From Echinococcus granulosus (Eukaryota > Platyhelminthes > Cestoda > Cyclophyllidea > Taeniidae): a stretch of DNA of 64,000 nt. The notes under the pieces are model-generated. The model was given only the letters and a program-made list of their open reading frames with translations. It made no database searches and was not told the origin of the DNA. Position 1 is the first letter of the stretch; every line of letters begins with the position of its first letter. A program made the translations under genes and the position numbers. The stretch covers positions 87,922-151,921 of the forward strand of contig NW_020170447.1 of NCBI RefSeq assembly GCF_000524195.1, written 5' to 3'. Of the stretch, positions 12,690-23,210 are shown one piece after another.

Positions 12690-13490
12690 GAACGGATTGG
12701 TCTATCGTTTCCTTACATTTGTTGCTGTTACACTTGCATTCGCAATCCCATTTGCATCACAGTAAGTGGACCGATCTCATTGCTATTTGAGGGGTGGATT
12801 CCAGTGGAGGAAGAACTCATGACCAATACCTGTGTCTTCTATCCACCATCCATCTCGTACCCATCCACCTACACGTACATGTGTCTTAGAATTGTGAAGT
12901 GTAGTGCAGTGAAGTGTAGTAGAGTGAATATTATCAATATGCGATTGGATGGGCTTGGATGGGTTATGTTGAGGTGGAGTGGAATGGAGTGCTGTGTGGC
13001 GGTATGTGGATCGTATGGGAAAAAACATTAATGTGTTGGCTAATCTGGTGAACCACGGAATACAAAAGCTCTGCAGCCATTTCTCATCACCATTCAGTTG
13101 TTCAGTCAGTCAATCAGTTAACAAACAATCTGAAAGTTACTGCTCGATTCCAAGAGGTTGGAAGAGAAGAGGGGAGTGAATCCGTAGTCTTCAAAGCTCC
13201 TTGTGGTGCGTAATTATTTGCAATGAGGGAAGAAGAATCCTTCTGAACGTGATACGCCCAACTATTTCTCCATTTTTGACCACCCATCCAACCACCGATC
13301 TACCTATCCATCCATTCACCTGTGCAGGCAAGTAAGTTATTTTCGGCCTGAATTAACTGGTAATGAGCTAAATCATTGGTCTGGGGCCCGCTTTGTTGCC
13401 GCATTCCTTCCCCCTTCCAGATACTATACAACCGATTTGACAAGATACCCCAGCAACTTAAACAACAGCGAAACATTGGAGTTAACCAAC
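12690..13490 (+). repeat. Dispersed repeat X, copy 2
   Basis: Direct partner of 5630-6370. It contains a 126-codon plus-strand frame (12651-13031) that is broken in the other copies and has no known domain, so I treat it as chance. Locally it carries AGTGTAGTG-type degenerate repeats near 12895-12990. Confidence 0.65.
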
Positions 13491-16400
13491 TCACACCACC
13501 TGCACCCGTTTAATTCGGTGTGAGGGTTGAAAGTGAGGGGCAGAGCACAACAAGGTGTACCGTGTCATGTCGTGTCATGCAGTGCCATGTCGTATCACAC
13601 CATTACATACACAGCAATACCAACAATTCGGTGCAGCACATGATACAGTAATCCGCACGACCTTATTTTTACATCCGATTATATTAGCTTCCAGGCCTAA
13701 CAATTAACGGATTTAGCAATTTCAATTTCACCGAAACTGTTTATTTGCTTTGGGGCCGTAATGTGTACCTAATTTACTCCGGCACCAATTTGTTGGATCC
13801 AATTTCCAATCGACTCACTACATCTCCTCTTTCTGTAGCATCTCACAATTCTAATGTCATGTTAGACGTTTTTAAGCTCCTTGATGAAAACACCTAACTT
13901 AACTAATAAAGTCATCGCGGAATAAGTGTGAAGGAAGGAGAGGCCGAAGTCACCTTTATTACTGACGTACTAATATGTTGGGCTGCTAACAGCAAATCCT
14001 CTGCCACAGTGATGCAACTCACTTGGCTATAAATTCATATAACTCTTGTACAGAACAAATAATCACTTTTTTTTCAAAATTAGCTCTTGTTTGTGTGCAA
14101 AAGTGCTGGACCCATGTAACTATAACCTCTGTGCATTTTGGCCTGACCGCGGTTGTCGTGACCCCGGGTACAATCCTGATGTACACTCTATTCGATCAAC
14201 GGCACATGACCAAAATCGGTGCAAAATTCACCGTCACCGCAGCTTATTACATGTGCTAATTTAAGTTCATTTAGTGACACAATCACCTGTTATTAAAAAT
14301 GTTGCCGTTTTGGGCGTTCTCAATTTGTAAATAAAACGGCACCTCGGAAATCGGTAATTTAGGCAAGAAGCACCCGTCTAATTGTTGACTGTTTACACCT
14401 AATATTGCTCCGAATCATTTTTTCAAAACAATTTATAAAGCTAAGAATTTAATCGTTCCTTCTAAAGCTGGACAAAGACACAAAACAAATTTGATAATGT
14501 AGTGAATTCGGGAAGCTCTGTCGCCATTTAATCGACATATGAAGTTGTCACTTTTGGAATACTCCAACACTGGTGAGTTGAAACTTCAAAATGCATCAAT
14601 ATTCAGATGCGTTCAAGTGAACTTGATTGCTGAGCTGTGGAAATATGCATCTTTTTGGATGAAACCAAATTATGCAATGCATAGAGTCGACAGGGCAAAT
14701 AAATTTGCTGTCTCACCGACAACCAAGCGATGGACTTGATAAGAATTTTTCTCCAAGTACTCACCCTCTGATTAACCAACTATATTCGTTCGGTAAACTG
14801 GTACCTAAAATTGAATACCTTTATGAGTTGTTTGGCAAATTGCCAACTTATTTTCGTAACTTGGAGGCAGTGAGGAAAGACAACCAGACACCAACATCAA
14901 ACAAATTTGTCCGACAAACGATAGTTTCCAGAATTCAGCCTGTTTCAACCCACTGCATAAATCATCCACGTAGCTCATGATCTAAATGTTGGAGTCTCAT
15001 CTGTCGACGTCGCCAAGACTTTGATATACTCACCTCCGCAGTTGCCCCCCACCCGCCTCCCCAACCCTTCCAATGCAGGTACCAACACGTAGACCACAAG
15101 TAATAGTCCAATCACCAGCACCTTCCAGAATTCAGACTAGTTCTACTCTCTTCATTCATATATTCTGAAATGCCTCCACACTTTCCTCCTGTAAGTGACA
15201 GCTTTCATACCTTTGGTAATGCCGTAGGGACACCCATTCACAGGCATGGACATACCTCATATGTGACAAACACAATTTGTCTACCGTCATTCTACTCACC
15301 TCAAAAGTAGTCTCTTGTGGAGACATTGGTACCGTTTACAGCAATGGAAAGATGTGAAACTTGATGGGGAGAGTGATATTATCACGGGTTTGACTTCACC
15401 TTACAGGCAACCCAACCTAGAGCCTTTTGTGTAGTCGGCAAGACCGCTAGTGGTATATCAAGAGGTTGCCAAGTCAGATGTCACTAAACCCACCGCAATG
15501 TCACGCATGATTAGTCCTGGCAAATGAGCTGTGCCTGTGGGTTTAACGCCGTCCATTTAAACTCGTTTGGCCCGCTCCTGGGGATGAGAGATCAGTTTAA
15601 TTGGTGGTAGCCACTTTCCAGTACATTAGAGTAGCTATTTCAACTACCGATAAGACTATTCCGTTGAGGCATTATCAAATACCAGATGTACTCTTAGTCC
15701 ATTCATTCAACGCATAAATTAAACGTATCGCTGCTGTCAATGTATGTGCAATGTAATGCCCTTTGATTCAACACAAAGTTGGCCTTATCACGAAGGTAGA
15801 CTACCGCTTTTAAGTCTCTAAACTACGCACCTAATGCCTACAGCTATGAGCCTGGTTTCATTGTCTCGTGCTAGCATCACCACAAGTATAGAGAGGCCGT
15901 CTTCTCAAGTTTAAACAGGCGTGCCTCCTGCGGCATGATGAAACGCGTTGAATGAAATATCTACATAAGTTGGGTTTCCTACGCTGAAAGCATACTGTGC
16001 TCAACCAAAAGCTGGGGTAAGGAATTCTTCCTGGTTGTAGCCAACACCGAAGAAGGATTGACACTTTTGAGATGGGCGAGCATATCCTATGGGGGGATGA
16101 CTGTCCATAGTTAATGTTATACTCTCGTAAATTTGGTTTCCACCGCGCGCATTTCATGCCTCTCCCAACTGACAAAGTCGTTATTACAACTTTAGGATCA
16201 CTTCTCCCATAAGTACATCCTTTGTGACCTCATCATGGGTTTTAATTTGATGGGACCCATTAAGTACCCGATCTATTGGGGCATTTTTAAGGCCGTGGAA
16301 TCTACCCAAAAAAACAACAACCCATCACCCACACCGCCACGAATCGACTTTACCGGCATTGTAGGGTCTCTAGAAGTAATGAAGCTGCTGAACTCTGGTT

Positions 16401-18654
16401 TCACGTTGCGCAACTCACAGATCCGCCTCATTCTGCACCGTTGATTCCTCTATATCATCAATCCGATACCTAGCACCTGTATCCAACACCTCAATTTAAG
16501 AGGCGATAATACTGTTGTCTGTTTAATATGGCAAAAGTGATGAGAGTTCGAATGTTTTTATCTACTACTACGGAGAGAAAATTAATTTAAACCTTCAATA
16601 TCAAGGCTGGGGTAGGTCGAAACCGCTACCCCAGGTATCAGCATCCGTGCATCACCAAATACCACCACTCAAGTAAGGCCTCCTGAGAAACAAGTTATTA
16701 CCAATACTAGTACGATGAGAGGTCGCACATTCATGTATCAACAAGCCCGCCACCCTGTGATGCATGATGAAACAAACCGCTTGTCACTATCATCTCCCCT
16801 GTGCGCGCGGTTAGAGGCTATCATGGGGTCGTCGCGACAACGACGACAAAGGTGGCGACAGAGGTAAAAGCAGGCGCACAGTGTAAACAACACGGCCTGG
16901 AGACCACCACGTCATGGCTGGCGCTAGCCACAACTAAAGGTCTATGTGCGCCTAGCGTCAGTCATTTAGTCCTCTGCCCTCTTCTCTCCCCCCTCCCCGC
17001 CCCCCCCTTCCACAAGCGATCTTGGCAGGAGGCCTAGCCAATGCTCCAATTTTGAGCAAGTCATGTGCTGCGAGAGAGAATAGGTGAGTAGCCTGCTGTT
17101 CAGACTCAGAAATCCAACCAAGTTGATGTGTTCAATTGCGAGCTCTAACAGTTAACAAACAGTTGTTGCTGGTTCCAAAAGTTGAACTATGCTGATCCAA
17201 AAAAGGGTACCTTGATTACCCCTAAAAAAGCCCCCTTTTGATTAACCAAATACCAAAAGTGCAACGGAAATGATAAAATCCAACTACTGACTTGCCTGGG
17301 TATTTGTTGTCGTCACAAGGTGGTGTCAAAAAAAAGGAGGCGTCCGTGGATTTGGAGTGCATAAAGTGGGAGGCGAGTTCTGCAGGCAGAAATCCACAGA
17401 AGGCAGATGATAATGCGGAGCTTCCGGGTGGAAACCTCTAATCCACCCATTGGTTATCACTGATGCTGTCTCAGCATTTGTCGGCCGAGAAAATCTCTAA
17501 GCGCAACCGGGTCCCATCTCACTTGTGACCTTCTTTTCCAATTAAACGCTCGTCGTGAATTTGCAAGACGCATAAACCGAAATTGCCATATTTCCGTATC
17601 TCTGTATATTCAATGCTTTGTGACATGGACTTGGCATGGAGTCAAAGCGGACGCTAACTTGGACTGGTGGAGCACAAACACCGTCCACTACGGATGATGG
17701 AAGGTGGGGCGAATGGGGCAATGGATACTCCGAGGAGCATGTGTGGGCATCTTGCCATCTTCATTAAGCTCGATTGCGTTGTTCAGACCGGGGTCACGTG
17801 GATTCTGTTAATCGAATTAGGCATGTCCACTCCGCTGATAACATCCCCTGATAGCCCAACTAATTCGCGAGGCTGTAATAGGCGTACTTTTAGGCCCCTT
17901 AAGTGACCTGATTTTATGTGTTTGTAGTGCAACTTCGTTTTTCTGTGCAGGCCTTACCTCGTGCACTAAACACAACCTCCACCAGTAGAATTTAATCCGA
18001 GAATAAAATAAGTGTGGTTAAATCTAAATTTCACTTTTGTTCCTCACTTTAATGAAATCTGGAACGCCAGTATCCACGGTTGAACAACTGTCACACGATC
18101 CACCACCTTGAATCAAACCACAAGTTTCGCCTCAGCCTCCTTATCCAAGCCTCCTCAACCCTGTCACATGCATACTTTCTAGTGGTTTTCTACCTCACCT
18201 AAATTGTCTTCAGCGCAGCCAGAGTAGGGGTTCTGGCAAAAAACAAGGGAGGCTTTTACGTGGATGAAAGTGATTTTATGAAACCTTGCCCCACCACCAT
18301 CCCAATGCGGTCACACTTGCATATGGATTAGATTGAGGGGAGAGGAGAATCCAAAGTACGAATTAATTGCTTCGTTTCGGCAAAGTATGTGAACTGATGC
18401 CTCTTCGCAATGTGGGAGAGCAACAGTTTGTTCTCACCGAAATCCACGGCCTATCGGGAACAGCCGGCCACCTTAAATTCTTTTTTCACTTTACAATCAA
18501 GGCTACGTTAGTACATTTCATTTATGCTGGCTGGAGATAAAATGCCGGTGTGGTTACCGGGATGGGGCAGCGGGCAGATTAAAATGGGGGCTCGAAAAGT
18601 GCAAATCACTAAACCCGTTGTTGTACTGTAATTCTTTGACTTTTTGCTTGACTC
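13491..18654. other. Long stretch with no supported gene
   Basis: Short frames only, the longest 105 codons (15858-16175, minus) and 102 codons (14672-14980, plus), neither with a recognisable domain. A short CATGTCGTGTCATGC-like degenerate tandem lies at about 13560-13605. A GC-rich patch at about 16790-17040 has a 78-codon plus-strand frame rich in Thr and Ala that I cannot assign. Confidence 0.45.
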
Positions 18655-18830
18655 TCAGTTTTGGTTTCAAGGGTGCTTAAAGCTCCGCCTTTGTACTTTT
18701 GCTGGGCAGAATGGCCTTTGGGCCGTGCCAGTAGTCTCCCCCAGCCCTCCTGTATGTCAGTAACACATGTTCTACCCTAGTATTATGGCTTCTTTCGTCT
18801 TCAGGGAAGAATCGAAGGGGCTACACCGGT
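18655..18830 (+). repeat. Dispersed repeat R1, copy b
   Basis: It aligns with 19590-19765 and 29312-29475 in direct orientation. Ordered landmarks are TTTTGGTTT, CTTAAAGCTCCGCC, AATGGCCT, CATGTTCTACC, and ATTATGGCTTCTTTCGTCTT just before CAGG. Confidence 0.7.
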
Positions 18831-19165
18831 GGCCTCGGAAACCAAACCCGATCCCAAAGGACAGCAATCTTGATTTTCATCACTCAATGCTAAACCTTCA
18901 CGTGGCAGAAGAGCATAGGCCGCGCAGGAGAGAATCTGTGTCGACTTTTCTAAAGGAAGGTTTGAAAATGACGTCTACTAAAGCAATTGCCCCGATCCCC
19001 TATTCTACAGGGACGCTATTAATAATTGAAATTGCGCTGGCCTTGTCCGTGATCGATCTGGATAAGTTTGTTACGGAGTTGCCTGCAGTACCAGGAAAAG
19101 ATGTAAGGGAGGTGAACACGCGGTACCTCCTCCACCTCCCTACTATCTGGATAGAGCCCAGATAG
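18767..19165 (+). other. 132-codon open frame overlapping repeat R1, unassigned
   Basis: An open plus-strand frame that starts inside repeat R1 copy b. Its middle is basic and polar; a hydrophobic run (LLIIEIALALSVI) follows, and it ends near LLHLPTIW. I recognise no domain and see no clear acceptor upstream. Because its first third is repeat sequence, a functional gene is unlikely. It may be a remnant of the element's coding part. Confidence 0.2.
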
Positions 19166-19239
19166 TATGACTGGGGAGCAGTGAAGTAGAGACAAAGTTG
19201 CAATGAGGGATAGATGCAGAGCACTATCCGTGTTAGCCC

Positions 19240-20220
19240 CTTTTAAACCTCATCTCTTATCAAATGACTTTTTTAATATGGGTTTATCACGACTAGCGAT
19301 GGACACGCAAGGCGGTCAGCACCCTCCCCTCCCCTCCCCAATGCGGTTCCAAAATGGGACGAAACTCCAGATCGGAATGGGATTGCCAAGAGGTATCAGT
19401 AATGTCACGGCCAAGTAGCTTCTCTATTGCACACAAATTTGATGGCTGGCACGGTTGGATGGCGAATGTTTTTTCGCACAACACAGACCACGTTATGATG
19501 GCCGACACGGAAAAATACCCAAGGGTAGTGCTAGGGCAACGCTCAAAAGAAGAGGGGAGCTATGATATACTTTGATTGTTTACCTCCTTATTTTGGTTTC
19601 ACAGGCACTTAAGGCTCCGCTTTTTTACTCCCGTTTAGTGGCATGGCCTCCAGCTAGTCAGTAGCCGCCCTTTCAGCCCCACCATATGTCGAAAATGCAT
19701 TTTTTGCCTAACCGTTATGTCTTCTTTCGTCTTCAGAGAAGTTTCAGGACGCTACAGTACAGTAGGTCAAAAGTACCACTCCACCTGATGCATTATGCTA
19801 CCACTTTTGAAGGCCTATTCCACAACGTGACTAGCAATAGTGGTCTACTTAAAGTGAAGAAAGTCAAGATCCAAACCGGAAAGGTGGCCTTGCAGAGCGG
19901 TTGGACGTCCGAAAACCATGCCACTGTGGCGACATGGAGTATCGGTGGGCGTCAGACCACCATCACCAACAAACGGAAGTTGTCGGCATGTCCGATTTGT
20001 GGAACACCACCCGACATGGTGGTAATGGTAGTAGTACGGCTCGAAGGTAGCGGATATTTACGCTTGAGACGTGCTTGTGGGATTGTTTACCGTTGTTGGT
20101 TACTGCTGTCTTTGCCAACTCCACGGGGAGTGCCCGGTGTCGTGCTGCACCGCCATGGCACGCTTAGATACAAATCGTGCGTCAGTTATCGAAGACAAAC
20201 ATCCTGTTAATTACCAACAG
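19240..20220 (+). repeat. Dispersed repeat R1, copy c (longest)
   Basis: The longest R1 copy ties the family together. Its first part matches the inverted copy at 3555-3990, its middle (19590-19765) matches the copies at 18.66 and 29.31 kb, and its last part (19780-20200) matches 8230-8660. A 174-codon open frame (19686-20210) spans the middle and last part and includes a CPICG motif, but only one Cys pair is visible and the other copies break this frame. The structure suggests an element of at least about 1 kb of which other copies are fragments. No terminal repeats were identified. Confidence 0.6.
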
Positions 20221-20599
20221 CAATTATTACCCACTTGGTGTTGCTTTGTCCCCCCTGCCGGAGTTCGCCTTTTTTAAGTTTTACGACCCTTATTTAAGTA
20301 GTAGTTGCATCCGTTGCTAGGTTTCACGCACAGGGCCTCCACCGCTTCCGTTTTGAGTCACCGACCAGCACTCGCCCACCCCAACATTGTCGTTGCTGCC
20401 ACTCCTCTGCAAAACCGGTCGTCCACCTGACTAAACGGGACAAATCAAACACGGTTCCACGCTTGACTTGTTTCGCTGTACCGGTTCCGTGTTCCGCCCT
20501 CGTCATGCATTTAAGCTAGCAAGATTGAGGTGGTACCACAGCTGTCAATTGGTTTAATATTATTGTGGCCCATTACCTTCGTCCCCGGCACCTCTGCAT
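20221..20599. other. Spacer between repeat R1 and the BEL/Pao relic
   Basis: No gene or clear repeat. It may contain the 5' end of the retrotransposon relic, but I found no matching LTR pair. Confidence 0.35.
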
Positions 20600-21689
20600 T
20601 ACTAACGGTAAGGGGAAAATTTGAAAATCCAAAACCGCTAAATTCGCTGCCCTAATTCTAAAAGAAACGCTAGAACTCAAAAGGCGAACTCAAATAAGGA
20701 GGAACCACTGGTTAGAGGCCGATGCTATGAAACGCATCACACAAGACGACGTTGCAGTAAATTCAAGAAGACGGGAACTTGGATAAATCCAATGACACGA
20801 ACTAGCTCTCCAAAGCCTCCACGACTGTGATCAGCTCGATACTGTCCAAAACCACATAAGCTTGCTGTCCCCAACGACACCTAACTCTCTACGAGATGTC
20901 TCAAAACAGACCCTTGAAAAGTTTGCAAAAACGCCTCGGACTCCAGAACCCCGCTTCGAAGTACCACACCATTATTAAAATCTGAATTGAAAGGTTGCTA
21001 GATGAGTTGATCCCTAACTCCCCTGACACGATGAATTGAAGCTCAAGCGACCACTTTGAAATAACTCCAAACACCAGTCTGATCAAGAGGTGCATAGGAT
21101 CATGAGCGTCATCAGCCGGAGACCGCCACATCAACCTCAGAGTAGACGTTTCGAATAGGTGCAAACCTACTTCCCTTGGCACCGTTGTCAATTCAGCTTG
21201 CACTGCACAATTAAGGGTCAAGAACGGGATCTACCCAACCCCAAGAAAGCAGCAGCCGCCCCCAGCTCCAGTAGCCTGATAGATTCTATCAAACGGATCC
21301 AGACAAAGCTCACCTCCGCCCCAGACTTTGTCGCAAAAATTTCACCGTCTCGGTTGATGTCCAAGCTTCCAAGTGGTGATTCTCTCGAAGTACGAGGGCG
21401 TTGGAACATCCTTACTGTGCTACCCCTCCCCATGACCCGACAATGAAGTAAAAGATTACCGCGCAATTTGACCTTTTTTATAGTAGACAGCACCTCACCA
21501 TCCCGTATCGGAACAACTGCTCAAAGGAGACCCTCAAATCCCTAAGTCCTCTAACGGCGTCGCACGAGTAACACCTTTCTAAGCCTAAACCTTCATTTGC
21601 TAAATGGCCTTAACAACCCTACTGATTAGCGTTTGCGCTATACTTGGCGTGGTGGTAGCCAGCGCCTCCAAGGAGAGCGACCCCTACTA

Positions 21690-22130
21690 AAAGTTGTTCG
21701 ATGTTCCATCGGCAGTAAAGTTAGGTCTCCATACCGTTGACTCGCCACTCACTGCTAATGTATCCATTGATGGAGCCACCATGTGAACCCATCTGAGGTT
21801 CAACTTGATGCCCTAAAACACGAGGGTAAGCATTGCAGTGGGTCGGCCTCGATCTATTAGCGCCCCACCAAAGCAAAAGTTGATGACCCACCCACATTCC
21901 AAACTGCATAACCACTCATGAAGGCCAGTGAGATTCGCGTTCCAATTTGTTCTGACATTCCAAGCAACCAAGCAACCTAGAACAACTACGAGGTAGACCA
22001 GATGATCTCTACCTAGTAAAAGATCCACTAGAACAGAGGCTTTGGATCCCAGTATCGTCTACATCGGCGTTTGCGCTTCAGTCCCAAGCCTGGCCTTAAA
22101 ACAAAACATTAAGCGTCTGAGAGTGGTAGC
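21690..22130 (+). pseudogene. Pao peptidase-associated region, broken
   Basis: Conceptual translation in shifting frames gives pieces such as KLGLHTVDSPLTANVSIDGA, then KLMTHPHSKLHNHS, then DDLYLVKDPLEQRLW. In BEL/Pao polyproteins the region after the aspartic peptidase ends with a pattern like 'PYAV.TPLGW', which the last piece resembles. Several in-frame stops and frameshifts are present. The position just upstream of a Pao integrase supports the reading; on its own it would be weak. Confidence 0.45.
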
Positions 22131-22806
22131 AGAGTAATCGACCCAGCAAAACGAGATTTCTATTTCTTTGATTGTGTCATGGGCCTGTGCTCTGTTAAAG
22201 AGGTTGAATAGGTAGGCGAAGCCCTAAGAGAAGCACATTTGTTTCAACCTACCTAGCAGGCAACAGTAGCCCCCCTTAAGGAGAAAGAAAGACTTTGGGA
22301 ACCCAATGGACTTCAGGTATTGAGCTGATAACTTTCGCCTTACCTGTCCACGATAAGGAAGGGACCCTTTGGGACTATTAGTTTCAAGTGTGCTTTCATA
22401 AGATCTGTCTTGGGTGAAATCAATTGAGATGATGAGATGGCGCGTGATGAGATTATCTGTTGCCATGATTGCCTTTGAGAACTACGAAAAATATAGAACA
22501 TGAAGGTTGTGCGTTGCCAAAGACCTAGGGATTGGAAGCCATTAGTGACAACCGAACTTCAAGCATTTAGTGTTGCACCAAAAGTCGGTATAGTGCTGGA
22601 TTCTATATACGACTCGTCGATAGTCGCGTGAGATCCACTTGTTCATTACTCCAGGTCATGTCATGCGTGGCACCACTAAAGGCAAATCGCATTTTGCATC
22701 CGGGGCTTGTAGCAACAGTTGTGTACTGAAAGGGCGTTTGCAGGACAGACGTTAGCACTCCCATTACAGTGGTCAGAATAGGGCATCATTTTCTGAGAAT
22801 CGGATG

Positions 22807-23056
22807 CTGCCCATTGAACACTCCTTCATTGATGCTGGTGTGGACTACTTCGGACACCTGCTGGTGGATTGTGGTAGAGGATTGCAGAAACACCATGGAT
22901 GTATCTTTGCTTAGTCGTGTATGAGGACAGTTCGTTAGGAGAAAGCCCATACCTTAGATACCGACCACCCCTTGACAGCATTCTCAAGGTTCCTTGGAAA
23001 GTGAGGATGTCCTAGTCGTCTACAGCAACAATAGAACCAACTTTCGTGGAGCTGAA
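22807..23056 (+). pseudogene. BEL/Pao integrase core, broken
   Basis: The frame starting at 22807 reads LPIEHSFIDAGVDYFGHLLV, then a CGRGLQKHHGCIFA piece typical of Pao integrases (the GVDYFGP and RYGCIFTC region). In-frame TAG stops follow at 22912 and 22936. The same frame continues at 22948-23001 as HTLDTDHPLTAFSRFLGK. A frameshift leads to VVYSNNRTNFRGAE at 23015-23056. Known family members have SDNGTNF at this last site, so the second catalytic Asp appears to be Asn here. The similarity stops soon after, and the C-terminal part of the integrase is missing. The copy cannot encode an active enzyme. Confidence 0.85.
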
Positions 23057-23210
23057 GCAACAACAAGCATGGGACCAGACCAAGACAACAAGTGCCATAA
23101 ACCGGAAGAAGTAAGACGCACTTGAGAAACGAACAACCGCAATGCTAGGAACAGTTCTCCGATTCCAATCCTAATTGTGCTGTAGCCAGTCGGCAAAGGG
23201 TTCATTTTAC

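Larger units (their letters stand above)
20600..23210 (+). mobile_element. Degenerate BEL/Pao-type LTR retrotransposon
   Basis: An inactive element on the plus strand. The diagnostic part is an integrase remnant at 22807-23056, preceded at about 21690-22130 by a region like the peptidase-associated part of Pao polyproteins. Upstream, 20620-21450 reads in several frames as stop-interrupted peptide that could be gag-like but has no recognised motif. I found no reverse-transcriptase catalytic motif between the peptidase-like region and the integrase; this part (22130-22800) is either deleted or too decayed to read. LTRs were not identified, so both ends are estimates. Confidence 0.7.

Noticed and set aside
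12651..13031. 126-codon open frame
   Set aside because: It lies mostly in repeat X copy 2, is not preserved in the other X copies, and has no domain.
15858..16175. 105-codon minus-strand frame
   Set aside because: Arg- and Cys-rich composition without any recognisable motif, and no splice partners seen.
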